From positions 1 to 22,139 of the forward strand of contig CBDUQN010000051.1 in the NCBI GenBank assembly GCA_965369375.1: a stretch of DNA of 22,139 nt. Reading direction: 5' to 3'. Of this stretch, positions 8,337 to 15,212 are shown one piece after another; within the stretch, counting starts at the first letter, position 1, and every line of letters starts with the position of its first letter. A model generated the notes under the pieces. That model did not search any database and had not been told where the DNA came from. It was given only the letters and a program-made list of their open reading frames with translations. The translations under genes and the position numbers were made by a program. Origin of the DNA: CBDUQN01 sp965369375. Lineage in GTDB: Bacteria; Krumholzibacteriota; Krumholzibacteriia; Krumholzibacteriales; Krumholzibacteriaceae.

Positions 8337-9323
8337 CTATTTTTTCCCTCCCGTGCGCTCCTTTTCCGTCAGGGCGACGCCATAATTCCTGAATAGATCC
8401 CTCACATCGCTGTGGATTTCTATCTCCTTGACGAGCTGCTCGATCGTGAGTCTTTCAATGCTGTATTTGCTTTCTCCATATAGCTTTACGTCAATTCTTC
8501 CAACATACTGTCCCATTCCGCCGGTTGCAAGTATCACCGTTTCACCGATTTTCTCGAGCTCCTTGACAACGGGCTTGCCGTGACCGACGACCATGAGGTC
8601 GAATCCAGGCACCTGGGCGGCAAGGGACCTCGATCGCTTCAGACCCAGGTGACTGAGCACAATGAGCAGGTCAGCGTCCCTCTTCATGTCGGCAACGATC
8701 GTGCGGAGCGTTTTCCCGGCGGGCGCTACTTCGAATGCAGACATGTCGATATAAGCGGGAAAGCGAATCGACTCGTCCATGATGCCCGTAATCGCGACCT
8801 TCATACCCCCCTCGATTTCAATGACCTTGTAGGCCGGATCGAAGAGCCGTTTTCCGCTCCCCTTCTCGACGAGGTTTGCGGCGAGGAAATCGAATGATAC
8901 CCTCTCCACCATTTCCTGCACGAACGGCAGTCCGAATATGAAATCGATCTCTCCGGGCGTAAATGCGTCGAGCTTCATCATCTCGAATGCATCGAATGTG
9001 AGCTCGGCCTCGGATTGAGAGAATGATAGATCGAGGCTCAGCGCATCACCCGCATCGACGACAATAAGATTCTTGGTTATTCCCCGCACTTTCTCGATAT
9101 ATGTCGCCTTGCGTCCCAAACCACCCACTTCCTCGATCGTGCAGCCGCATGAACGTATCTTTCCCAGGAGATCGCTCGAGAACAGAACCGTCAGATCGAT
9201 TCCCTCTTCCGGTGAGTCCTTTTTCCCGTCCCTACCGGAGCAGCCTAAGAAAACCACAGTCACCGCCGCGAGCAGCAGTACGGCAACGCGAATGAGTGAG
9301 AGAAACGCGGAATTCTTTTTCAT
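8337..9323 (-). CDS. Metallophosphatase-fold (5'-nucleotidase-like) lipoprotein with degenerate active site
   Basis: A 328-aa predicted lipoprotein (lipobox FLGC, Cys28) whose mature part resembles the N-terminal calcineurin-like metallophosphatase domain of periplasmic 5'-nucleotidases; the C-terminal substrate domain is absent. Landmarks are SSDLLGKIRSCGC (49-61), GGLGRKATYI, VVDAGD, VLSHLG and VVGHGK. Several expected metal or catalytic positions are changed. The usual HxND-x-HG opening is SSDLLG. The GNHEF motif is replaced by GEIDF. GHGH or GHTH ends as GHGK. The SCGC-(N)-GGLGRKA arrangement recalls a 5'-nucleotidase-like subfamily with a CGC motif. ATG 9323 is chosen because a lipoprotein signal begins there and GAGAGG lies about 10 bases upstream; the frame is open to 9431 without signal-like sequence. 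It may be a pseudoenzyme or binding protein. Confidence 0.8.
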   Translation of the reverse strand: MKKNSAFLSLIRVAVLLLAAVTVVFLGCSGRDGKKDSPEEGIDLTVLFSSDLLGKIRSCGCTIEEVGGLGRKATYIEKVRGITKNLIVVDAGDALSLDLSFSQSEAELTFDAFEMMKLDAFTPGEIDFIFGLPFVQEMVERVSFDFLAANLVEKGSGKRLFDPAYKVIEIEGGMKVAITGIMDESIRFPAYIDMSAFEVAPAGKTLRTIVADMKRDADLLIVLSHLGLKRSRSLAAQVPGFDLMVVGHGKPVVKELEKIGETVILATGGMGQYVGRIDVKLYGESKYSIERLTIEQLVKEIEIHSDVRDLFRNYGVALTEKERTGGKK

Positions 9324-9488
9324 TGTGTCAAATCCTCTCGCTTCGTTGCAGAAGAAAAGCCGGTGGAATCGAAACCGGCAAAAGAAAACTTTCATGTTTA
9401 CAACGCACACTCTTTTAAAACAATATAACACATAGAGTACTCATTGTTCCAGCAATTCGGCATAAGCCGCTCTCGGGAAGGAAACCCG

Positions 9489-10583
9489 ATGAACCGATCC
9501 GGCACTATGACCCCGAGAAGATGCGCCACCGCAATCGCATACCTGTTATTGGCCCTCGTGCTTGCGGGGTGCGCCGGCGCCCCGAAGAAGGAGGAAGCGC
9601 CGGAGCCTGAACCCACCCCTTCGCCAAGCGCCGACGAGGTCATTGCCGAGGTGGAGCTGTTTGCGAGCAACAATGATTTCGAATCCGCCTCCACCATGCT
9701 CGAAGAGCTCCTCACAGAGCAGGTGCACAATATAGAGGCAATGCGCCTTCTCGCGTCGATCTATGCGGCGATGGGCAGGAATGAGGAATCGGCGGAGATC
9801 TGGAAAAGTGTCGCCGCTCTCGATCCGACTGATTCAGAAGCGGCGTATGAGGTCGGCGTGTCCCTCGCACGAAGTGAAGACTGGCAGGCGTTACGGTCAC
9901 AGATGCTTGCCGCAGAGCGCAGTGGGGCCGCCGACAGCCGCCACTATTTGCTCGTCGGAGAGGCCGATCTCGAGCTCGGATACAAAGGCGAAGCGGAGAA
10001 ATACCTCCTCAAAGCCACGAATGAGGAACGGGCCGTCTATCTTCTCGGCAAACTCTACTACGGGCAGGGAAGGATGGATGAAGCGCAAACCAAGTTCAAG
10101 GAGGTGCTGAAGAGGGATCCGAATAATTACTCATCCCATCTGCATCTCGGCTGGCTATATTTCAGTAGTGATGACAAGAGGAAAGCGCTCGACCACTATA
10201 AACGGGCGGTCGAGCTCAATCCGGGAGATCCACTCGCCGTGCTCAGTCTCGCGGCGCTCCTCGAGAAGATGAAAAAGTACGGGGAAGCAATTACCTATTA
10301 CCGCGACGGCCTGGCACTTCCCGGCATCCCGAAGAGCGAGAAGAAAAAGGCGTCCAACTCGCTCAGCCGGCTCCTCGTGCAGCGCGGGAGGATGGATGAA
10401 GCGGTATCCATCATAGAGAAGGGTCTCAGCGAATTTCCCGATTCCGGCGGCCTCCATTATCAGTGGGGAGAAGTCCTTCTCAAGCAGGGGAGAAAAACGG
10501 AAGCGATCGAACGGTTCAAGCGAGCGGCGAACGATCCCGTCTGGAAAGATGTGGCGCTCAAGAAGATCTACTCGATTCAATAG
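9489..10583 (+). CDS. Tetratricopeptide-repeat lipoprotein
   Basis: A 364-aa predicted lipoprotein (lipobox LAGC, Cys28) with a Pro/Glu-rich linker (about 33-47) followed by a superhelix of about seven TPR-like units to the C-terminus. Clear units include the one around LGKLYYGQGRMDEAQTKFKE, the one around HLGWLYFSSDDKRKALDHYK, and the last (QWGEVLLKQGRKTEAIERFK). TPRs bind proteins, so this is probably an envelope scaffold or adaptor. ATG 9489 has AAGGA about 7 bases upstream; the frame opens earlier (9444) but the signal sequence begins here. It is 25 bases before the histidine kinase on the same strand, so the three genes TPR, kinase and regulator are probably co-transcribed. That makes it a candidate accessory sensor, which is inference from position. 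Confidence 0.88.
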   Translation: MNRSGTMTPRRCATAIAYLLLALVLAGCAGAPKKEEAPEPEPTPSPSADEVIAEVELFASNNDFESASTMLEELLTEQVHNIEAMRLLASIYAAMGRNEESAEIWKSVAALDPTDSEAAYEVGVSLARSEDWQALRSQMLAAERSGAADSRHYLLVGEADLELGYKGEAEKYLLKATNEERAVYLLGKLYYGQGRMDEAQTKFKEVLKRDPNNYSSHLHLGWLYFSSDDKRKALDHYKRAVELNPGDPLAVLSLAALLEKMKKYGEAITYYRDGLALPGIPKSEKKKASNSLSRLLVQRGRMDEAVSIIEKGLSEFPDSGGLHYQWGEVLLKQGRKTEAIERFKRAANDPVWKDVALKKIYSIQ

Positions 10584-10608
10584 CAGCGAAGTGCAACGGG
10601 GAAGGGTC

Positions 10609-11988
10609 ATGAAGAAAAACGGAACAACAACGCTGTTCAGAAGCGGCTGGATGATACTCGCCGTCGTCCTGCTCGTTGCGGTCTTTCTCTCGCTCAACTG
10701 GTACTACTACTGGAGAACGAGAAACAGCCTCGACGAAGATTTCTCATTCCGCCTGCGGGCCCTATCTTCGCTTGTATCCCTGCATCTCGAACGTGAGGAC
10801 GTATCGTTCCCGGATCCTCTGCTGGGAACGAGAAGGGAATCAGATGAAGAAGCTGAAACGGAAGCCGGACTCCGGCGCATCTGCGAACAGTTTTCATTAT
10901 CGAACATCCTCATCATACGCGAAGACGGCGTGACATTGCACACCGTGCGACCCGACATGTACCCCCCTGGAGACCTCTACCTGCACTGGAACATGGACTA
11001 CGAAGCGATTATACTGGCCCTCGAGGGAACTGCCTCCTCAACCGCGCTCTACAAGGCTCCCGACGGAATGTACCTCAAAGCGGGTTACGCCCCCTTTCCT
11101 TTCGACAGCGCGGGCGCGGGAAGTGTCGTTGCCGTCGAGGCGAGTGTCGATTTCCTCCAGGGACTCAGCCGGTTGCGGGGTATTCTCACCGTTGCGACAA
11201 TCGTCTCGTCCGCCGGAGCAATTCTCTTCATCTGGTTCGTTCTCAAGGCGACGGGATCGCTGATCAGAGCCCGGGAATCCTTGATGCGAAGCGAAACGCT
11301 CTCCATGATGGGGCGGATGGCGGCCGGAGTGGCGCATGAAATAAGAAATCCCCTGTTTATAATAAGAAGCTCGGCGGAGAAAATGAAACGGCACCATCCG
11401 GAAGATTCATCCGACATCGATACCTACATTCTCGACGAGGTCGACCGTCTCAACGACATTCTCCACGATTATCTCCTCTTCGCAAGAGACGAACCGGCGC
11501 CCAAGCAGAAGATCGATCTCGTGAAGACGCTGAACCGCAGCACTCGTCTCGTACGCGATTCGCTCGGAGAAAAGAAAATTCAGGTGACAACCGCCTTCGA
11601 TCCGGATTCAGCGCCCTTCACGGGTGAGGAGAAACGGCTGCAGCAGGCATTTCTCAACATCCTCATCAATGCCGAGCAATCGATCAAATCGACCGGACGG
11701 ATCGATGTATCGTTTTCGACTGATGGAAATCGCTACACAATCCGCTTCGAAGACAACGGCTTCGGTATCCCCGAAAAGGACTTCGGCAAGGTGTTCGAAC
11801 CGTTCTATACAACCAAGGCCGCCGGAAGCGGCCTCGGGCTCGCGATAGTCAAAAAGGTTGTCGAGGAACACGGCGGCCGAATCGACATTGCGAGCGCGGA
11901 AGCGACCGGGACGGTCGTTACGGTAACCCTTCCAATAATTCCAAGTACAACAGGAGAAGGTGATGAGCTCAATACTCGTAGTCGATGA
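10609..11988 (+). CDS. Membrane sensor histidine kinase (NtrB/AtoS/ZraS-like)
   Basis: Inner-membrane sensor kinase of 459 aa. Membrane segments at about 14-32 and 191-213 flank a periplasmic region of about 150 residues with no PAS or other fold I can name. The HisKA dimerisation helix carries the phospho-acceptor His243 in GVAHEIRNPL. The ATPase domain has the N-box (Asn354 in NILINAEQS), the G1 box DNGFGIP (382-388), FEPFYTTK and the G2 box GSGLGLAIV. All catalytic motifs are intact. ATG 10609 is preferred because GGGGAAGGG lies just upstream. The gene overlaps the response regulator by 26 bases, so the two proteins are almost certainly a cognate pair. The signal is unknown; the periplasmic loop and the adjacent TPR lipoprotein suggest an envelope cue. 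Confidence 0.95.
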   Translation: MKKNGTTTLFRSGWMILAVVLLVAVFLSLNWYYYWRTRNSLDEDFSFRLRALSSLVSLHLEREDVSFPDPLLGTRRESDEEAETEAGLRRICEQFSLSNILIIREDGVTLHTVRPDMYPPGDLYLHWNMDYEAIILALEGTASSTALYKAPDGMYLKAGYAPFPFDSAGAGSVVAVEASVDFLQGLSRLRGILTVATIVSSAGAILFIWFVLKATGSLIRARESLMRSETLSMMGRMAAGVAHEIRNPLFIIRSSAEKMKRHHPEDSSDIDTYILDEVDRLNDILHDYLLFARDEPAPKQKIDLVKTLNRSTRLVRDSLGEKKIQVTTAFDPDSAPFTGEEKRLQQAFLNILINAEQSIKSTGRIDVSFSTDGNRYTIRFEDNGFGIPEKDFGKVFEPFYTTKAAGSGLGLAIVKKVVEEHGGRIDIASAEATGTVVTVTLPIIPSTTGEGDELNTRSR

Positions 11989-13336
11989 TGAAGTAAAGAT
12001 AACACGGCTTCTCTCGGAGTGGATTGCGGCGGATGGTTACAAGGTCGATACCTGTACGAGTGCCGAAGAGGCTCTCGATCTCCTGAAGGTCCGGGAGTAC
12101 GACATTGTACTGTGTGATCTCAAATTAGAGGGCATGGACGGCATCGAACTTCTGCGCAAGACAAAGAAAATTTCCCCGGGTACCGATTTTGTAATCATGA
12201 CTGCGTACGCAAGCGCAAGCACCGCCGTGGAGGCGATGCGAGAGGGGGCTTACGAGTATCTCATAAAGCCATTTCAGATAGACGAGGTGCTTCTGCTTCT
12301 CAGGCGCATTCTCGAACGGCGCGACCTGATTTCGGAGAATCTTGCATTGCGCGAGAAAATTTCCGGAAGCGCGGGCTTACAAGGGAAAATCATCGGGGAT
12401 TCGCCGGCGATCGAAACGATCAGAGAGATGATCGTCAAAGTCGCCCCGACCACTTCCCCCGTGCTCGTTCTCGGTGAAAGCGGGACGGGAAAGGAGCTCG
12501 TAGCCGCCGAGATACACACCAAAAGCGGCAGGGCGAAAAATCCATTCATCATAATTAACTGTGCGGCGGTGCCGGAGACGCTTCTCGAAGCGGAGCTCTT
12601 CGGCTACGAGAAAGGCGCGTTCACCGGTGCATCGGGCAAGAAACCCGGTCAGTTCAAACTGGCGGACAACGGAACACTTTTCCTCGATGAGATAGGCGAG
12701 CTCTCGTCATCGCTCCAGGCGAAACTGCTCAGAGCCATCGAGAACGGCGAGTTTCTCCCCCTCGGCGGTTCGAAACCGGTTCTGGTCGATGTAAGGATCA
12801 TCGCCGCAACCAACAAGGACCTCGAGACACATGTCCGCGACGGCCTCTTTCGTGAGGATCTCTTCTACCGTTTGAATGTATTTCCCATCCTCATACCTCC
12901 TCTGAGGGAGAGAAAGGAAGATATAGCACCCCTCGCTCGGAACTTTCTCGGTTCCCGGCGTGCAGTACCGGACACACTCCCCGCAGATGTAATGCAAAAG
13001 CTTGGGGCTTACTCCTGGCCGGGAAATGTTCGCGAGCTTCGCAACATCCTCGAGCGGGCTCTGATCCTCGCCGGCGGGGAACCGATCGGCACGAAGCATA
13101 TCACGATAGCCGATGACTCAACTCCCGGTACAACAGCAGACAGATTGAAATCGCTCATCGGAGAGAGGACACTTCCAGAAATAGAAAAGAAGCTCGTTCA
13201 ACTTGCGCTCGAACAGGCGAGGGGCAACAAGAGCAGGGCCGCGAAACTGCTCGGAATCACGAGACGCACACTCTATAGCCGTCTCGAGCGTTTCGGATTG
13301 ATGCCCAAAGGTGAAAAAAAGGATAATGACCCTTGA
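11963..13336 (+). CDS. Sigma54-dependent response regulator (NtrC family)
   Basis: Enhancer-binding activator of 457 aa. The receiver domain (1-120) has the acidic pocket Asp8-Asp9, phospho-acceptor Asp52, Thr80 and Lys102. The AAA+ domain (about 140-365) has Walker A GESGTGKE (171-178), the sigma54-contact loop GAFTGA (218-223), Walker B LFLDEIGE (239-246) and the FYRLNVF segment. The Fis-type helix-turn-helix is at the C-terminus (RGNKSRAAKLLGITRRTLYSRL). Nothing essential is missing, so it should remodel sigma54-RNA polymerase after phosphorylation by the overlapping kinase. ATG 11963 is preferred over GTG 11960 because AGGAG lies 6 bases upstream. A palindrome pair and a sigma54 promoter match lie in the gap after its stop, so the downstream envelope operon is its likely target. 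Confidence 0.96.
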   Translation: MSSILVVDDEVKITRLLSEWIAADGYKVDTCTSAEEALDLLKVREYDIVLCDLKLEGMDGIELLRKTKKISPGTDFVIMTAYASASTAVEAMREGAYEYLIKPFQIDEVLLLLRRILERRDLISENLALREKISGSAGLQGKIIGDSPAIETIREMIVKVAPTTSPVLVLGESGTGKELVAAEIHTKSGRAKNPFIIINCAAVPETLLEAELFGYEKGAFTGASGKKPGQFKLADNGTLFLDEIGELSSSLQAKLLRAIENGEFLPLGGSKPVLVDVRIIAATNKDLETHVRDGLFREDLFYRLNVFPILIPPLRERKEDIAPLARNFLGSRRAVPDTLPADVMQKLGAYSWPGNVRELRNILERALILAGGEPIGTKHITIADDSTPGTTADRLKSLIGERTLPEIEKKLVQLALEQARGNKSRAAKLLGITRRTLYSRLERFGLMPKGEKKDNDP

Positions 13337-13376
13337 CAGGATGGCTGTCGAACAGGGGGGCCGATCAAAGTCGGCG

Positions 13377-13430
13377 CGCGGGCCTCAGACAAGTCGCGGG
13401 TCTCAGACGGGGCGCGGGCCTCAGACAGGG
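13377..13430 (+). repeat. Three tandem 18-base direct repeats
   Basis: Three adjacent 18-base units: CGCGGGCCTCAGACAAGT (13377-13394), CGCGGGTCTCAGACGGGG (13395-13412) and CGCGGGCCTCAGACAGGG (13413-13430). The core CGCGGG-Y-CTCAGAC is invariant except for one C/T change. The array ends just before the candidate enhancer palindromes and starts 40 bases after the response regulator stop. It could be a protein-binding array or a simple tandem duplication. Confidence 0.85.
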
Positions 13431-13434
13431 TATT

Positions 13435-13475
13435 GTACGATGAGGTCCATCAGAAGTGTACCTATCGGTACGCTT
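13435..13475 (+). promoter_or_regulatory. Candidate enhancer (UAS): palindrome pair for the NtrC-type regulator
   Basis: The strong site (13454-13475) is a 22-base near-perfect palindrome with half-sites AAGTGTACC and GGTACGCTT around a TATC centre; 8 of 9 arm positions are symmetric. A weaker site of the same layout, GTACG-N4-GGTCC, lies at 13435-13448, its centre 23 bases upstream, about two helical turns. They sit roughly 110 and 133 bases before the predicted sigma54 transcription start, a typical distance for enhancer-binding-protein sites. Assignment to the regulator encoded immediately upstream is inference. Confidence 0.6.
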
Positions 13476-13548
13476 CGAGGCGTGAGTGAAAAGCCGAACA
13501 TGGTGATACTATATTGTCAAATAGTCAGTTAGGCCGATATTTAGAGAA

Positions 13549-13563
13549 TGGCATATCGCTTGC
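13549..13563 (+). promoter_or_regulatory. Sigma54 (-24/-12) promoter of the envelope operon
   Basis: The sequence TGGCAT-ATCGC-TTGC matches the sigma54 consensus TGGCAC-N5-TTGC at all but one position, with the diagnostic GG-N10-GC spacing (GG 13550-13551, GC 13562-13563). Transcription would start near 13575. That leaves room for the AAAGGAG (13586-13592) in front of the ATG at 13606, and argues against the earlier GTG 13576 and ATG 13582 starts. An NtrC-type activator gene ends about 210 bases upstream. Confidence 0.75.
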
Positions 13564-13605
13564 GTTGCATTCCTGGTGAGGATGGGAAAGGAGCAACCGA
13601 CCAAA

Positions 13606-14883
13606 ATGACCAAACGAGTGACATACGGAATTTTTCTCCTGATTTTCACACTCCTGATCGGCGCCGACGCCGCGGCGCAGGGCGTCACCGACAGGGACAG
13701 GATAAGTGACGAAATAGCGATCACGGACGAAATCATAGAAAAGGCGCATGAGATCGTTTTTGACAGCCGAAGCCAGAAGGCCCGTATGCTTCTCGCCAGT
13801 GCGGAGCAGATACAGGACCGGGCAAAGCAAACGTTCCAGGGCGCGGTTTATGGATTTTCTCTCAAACTGACCCTCGAAGCGAGGCAGAAGGCAAATCAGT
13901 CGATCGGCGTCGCGAGAAACGAGACGCTGATCGAGGAAACAGTGAAGAGAATCGCCGAAGAGACGATCGCGAGGATGATCAGGGTCCGCGAGGTGATCGT
14001 CGAGAACAATCTCAAGGCTGAAAGGCCGATACGGCTTCTCGGAGAATCGAGACACCTCCTCGAACAGGCCCGCTCGAACGCCCATGAGCTTCGCTACCAG
14101 CTCGCCCTCAGGCTTGCGGAAAACGCGCGCGATCGGACGATCAAGGCGGAACAGCAGGTGAGACGTCTCCGCGCGCTGAAAGAAACGACGGAGCGCAGGC
14201 TTGCCGTCCTCGAGAGACTTATCGAGCGCGCGCAAATGCGTGTCATGGAAAGCGGAAACGCCCAGGCCGAGCAACGTCTCAGGATGGCCGAAGAACAACT
14301 CGATATGGCCCGGACCCTCCTGCAGGAGGGAAGGTACGCGGCCGCGCGAATAACGCTCGAGAAAAGCGAAAAAATCCTGAGAAGTCTCATCAGACAGGTC
14401 CCCGTGCGTTCCGTTTCGGAAGTGGAAAGCCATCTCGATCGTGCTTACCGGCTCCTCGAGAGAGCGGAAGAAATGGTCGGTGATACCGGAGATCCCTCGA
14501 GGGAACGCGAGATGATCGAGAGAGCACGGAGCTTGCTCGAAAGAGCCGGTCAGGCGCTGTCGAACGGAAACCCTGAAGAGGCGAAGCGCTTGATCGATCA
14601 GGCTCAGAACCTTCTTCGCCAGGCGGTACGGGAAGAACGGGAAGAACCCGGCGGGGACAGGGTGTTAGCACTGATAGAGCGTGTTGAGGCGCTTCACGAT
14701 GAAGTCGTCATGATCATGGAAGGCTGCGACGCGCAGGGGATATTCACTCTATTCGAGCGGGCCGCCGACCACGCCCGCAATGCAAGGGCGCTCCTCGACG
14801 AAGAGAGCCTGAGAGAAGCGGAGGCAGAGGCGAAGATCGCAAGGAACCTCTACAACCGGATCAGAGAGATATGTTCGATGTGA
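13606..14883 (+). CDS. Secreted helical-repeat/coiled-coil protein of unknown function
   Basis: A 425-aa protein I do not recognise. A signal peptide (about 1-24, ending DAAA before Gln25) is followed by an almost purely alpha-helical, highly charged chain. It contains several copies of a helical-hairpin motif roughly of the form A-x-x-LL-x-x-A-(x)6-G-(x)4-A-x-x-L-x-x-x-A-x-x-LL. Examples are RTLLQEGRYAAARITLEKSE and ARSLLERAGQALSNGNPEEA. It has no membrane segment after the signal and only one cysteine near the C-terminus, so it is probably periplasmic. ATG 13606 is chosen because it gives a normal signal peptide, has AAAGGAG upstream (13 bases, rather far), and lies downstream of the predicted start of transcription. 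It is the first gene of the sigma54-linked trio and overlaps the next by 13 bases. Confidence 0.82.
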   Translation: MTKRVTYGIFLLIFTLLIGADAAAQGVTDRDRISDEIAITDEIIEKAHEIVFDSRSQKARMLLASAEQIQDRAKQTFQGAVYGFSLKLTLEARQKANQSIGVARNETLIEETVKRIAEETIARMIRVREVIVENNLKAERPIRLLGESRHLLEQARSNAHELRYQLALRLAENARDRTIKAEQQVRRLRALKETTERRLAVLERLIERAQMRVMESGNAQAEQRLRMAEEQLDMARTLLQEGRYAAARITLEKSEKILRSLIRQVPVRSVSEVESHLDRAYRLLERAEEMVGDTGDPSREREMIERARSLLERAGQALSNGNPEEAKRLIDQAQNLLRQAVREEREEPGGDRVLALIERVEALHDEVVMIMEGCDAQGIFTLFERAADHARNARALLDEESLREAEAEAKIARNLYNRIREICSM

Positions 14884-15212
14884 TAAAGTCCCTTGCCATT
14901 GCCTCGCTGACGGCGTTTCTCCTCTCCTGTGCGTCGACCAATTCTTCACCCCCACCCGCAGCAAAGACGCAGGATCCGAGCGGAAGTGCCGATTCACTCG
15001 CGATGTCGGTGTATGACGAATACTTTCTCGATATATACGGAGAATTGCTGGAAATGCTCGAGCAGAAACAAAAGGAGGATGATCAAAATGCCCGCTTGAT
15101 AGAAGCTCGATCTATTGTAAATATCGCAGAAGCAGTATATCTTGAAGGAAATGCGATTCTGGCGATTAAGCTGTTGAATGATGCAAGACTACTCTTGAGG
15201 CAGATTCCTTGA
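14871..15212 (+). CDS. Small helical lipoprotein of unknown function
   Basis: A 113-aa predicted lipoprotein (lipobox LLSC, Cys20) with a Ser/Pro/Ala-rich linker (about 21-42) and an alpha-helical remainder. Its last 35 residues (ARSIVNIAEAVYLEGNAILA onward, ending in LLLRQIP) closely resemble the hairpin module of the preceding protein, sharing the opening ARS, the central GN and the closing LLRQ. So it carries one copy of that module on a lipid anchor. Its ATG lies inside the end of the upstream gene (13-base overlap) and its TGA stop overlaps the next start (TTGA), so translation of the three genes is tightly coupled. The sequence just before its start lacks a strong ribosome binding site, which fits coupling. 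Function unknown. Confidence 0.82.
   Translation: MFDVIKSLAIASLTAFLLSCASTNSSPPPAAKTQDPSGSADSLAMSVYDEYFLDIYGELLEMLEQKQKEDDQNARLIEARSIVNIAEAVYLEGNAILAIKLLNDARLLLRQIP

Noticed and set aside
13332..13360. TTGACA at the response regulator stop as a sigma70 promoter
   Set aside because: No -10-like sequence at 16-18 bases; the region there is G-rich.
13360..13375. Hairpin GCCGA-N6-TCGGC as a terminator after the regulator gene
   Set aside because: Only 5 bp and no T-tract.
13377..13430. Possible CRISPR array
   Set aside because: The three repeats are directly adjacent with no spacers, and no cas genes are present.
13311..13532. 73-aa frame with RGPQT-like repeats after the response regulator
   Set aside because: The repeats come from the 18-base direct repeats in DNA, and the frame runs over the enhancer palindromes.
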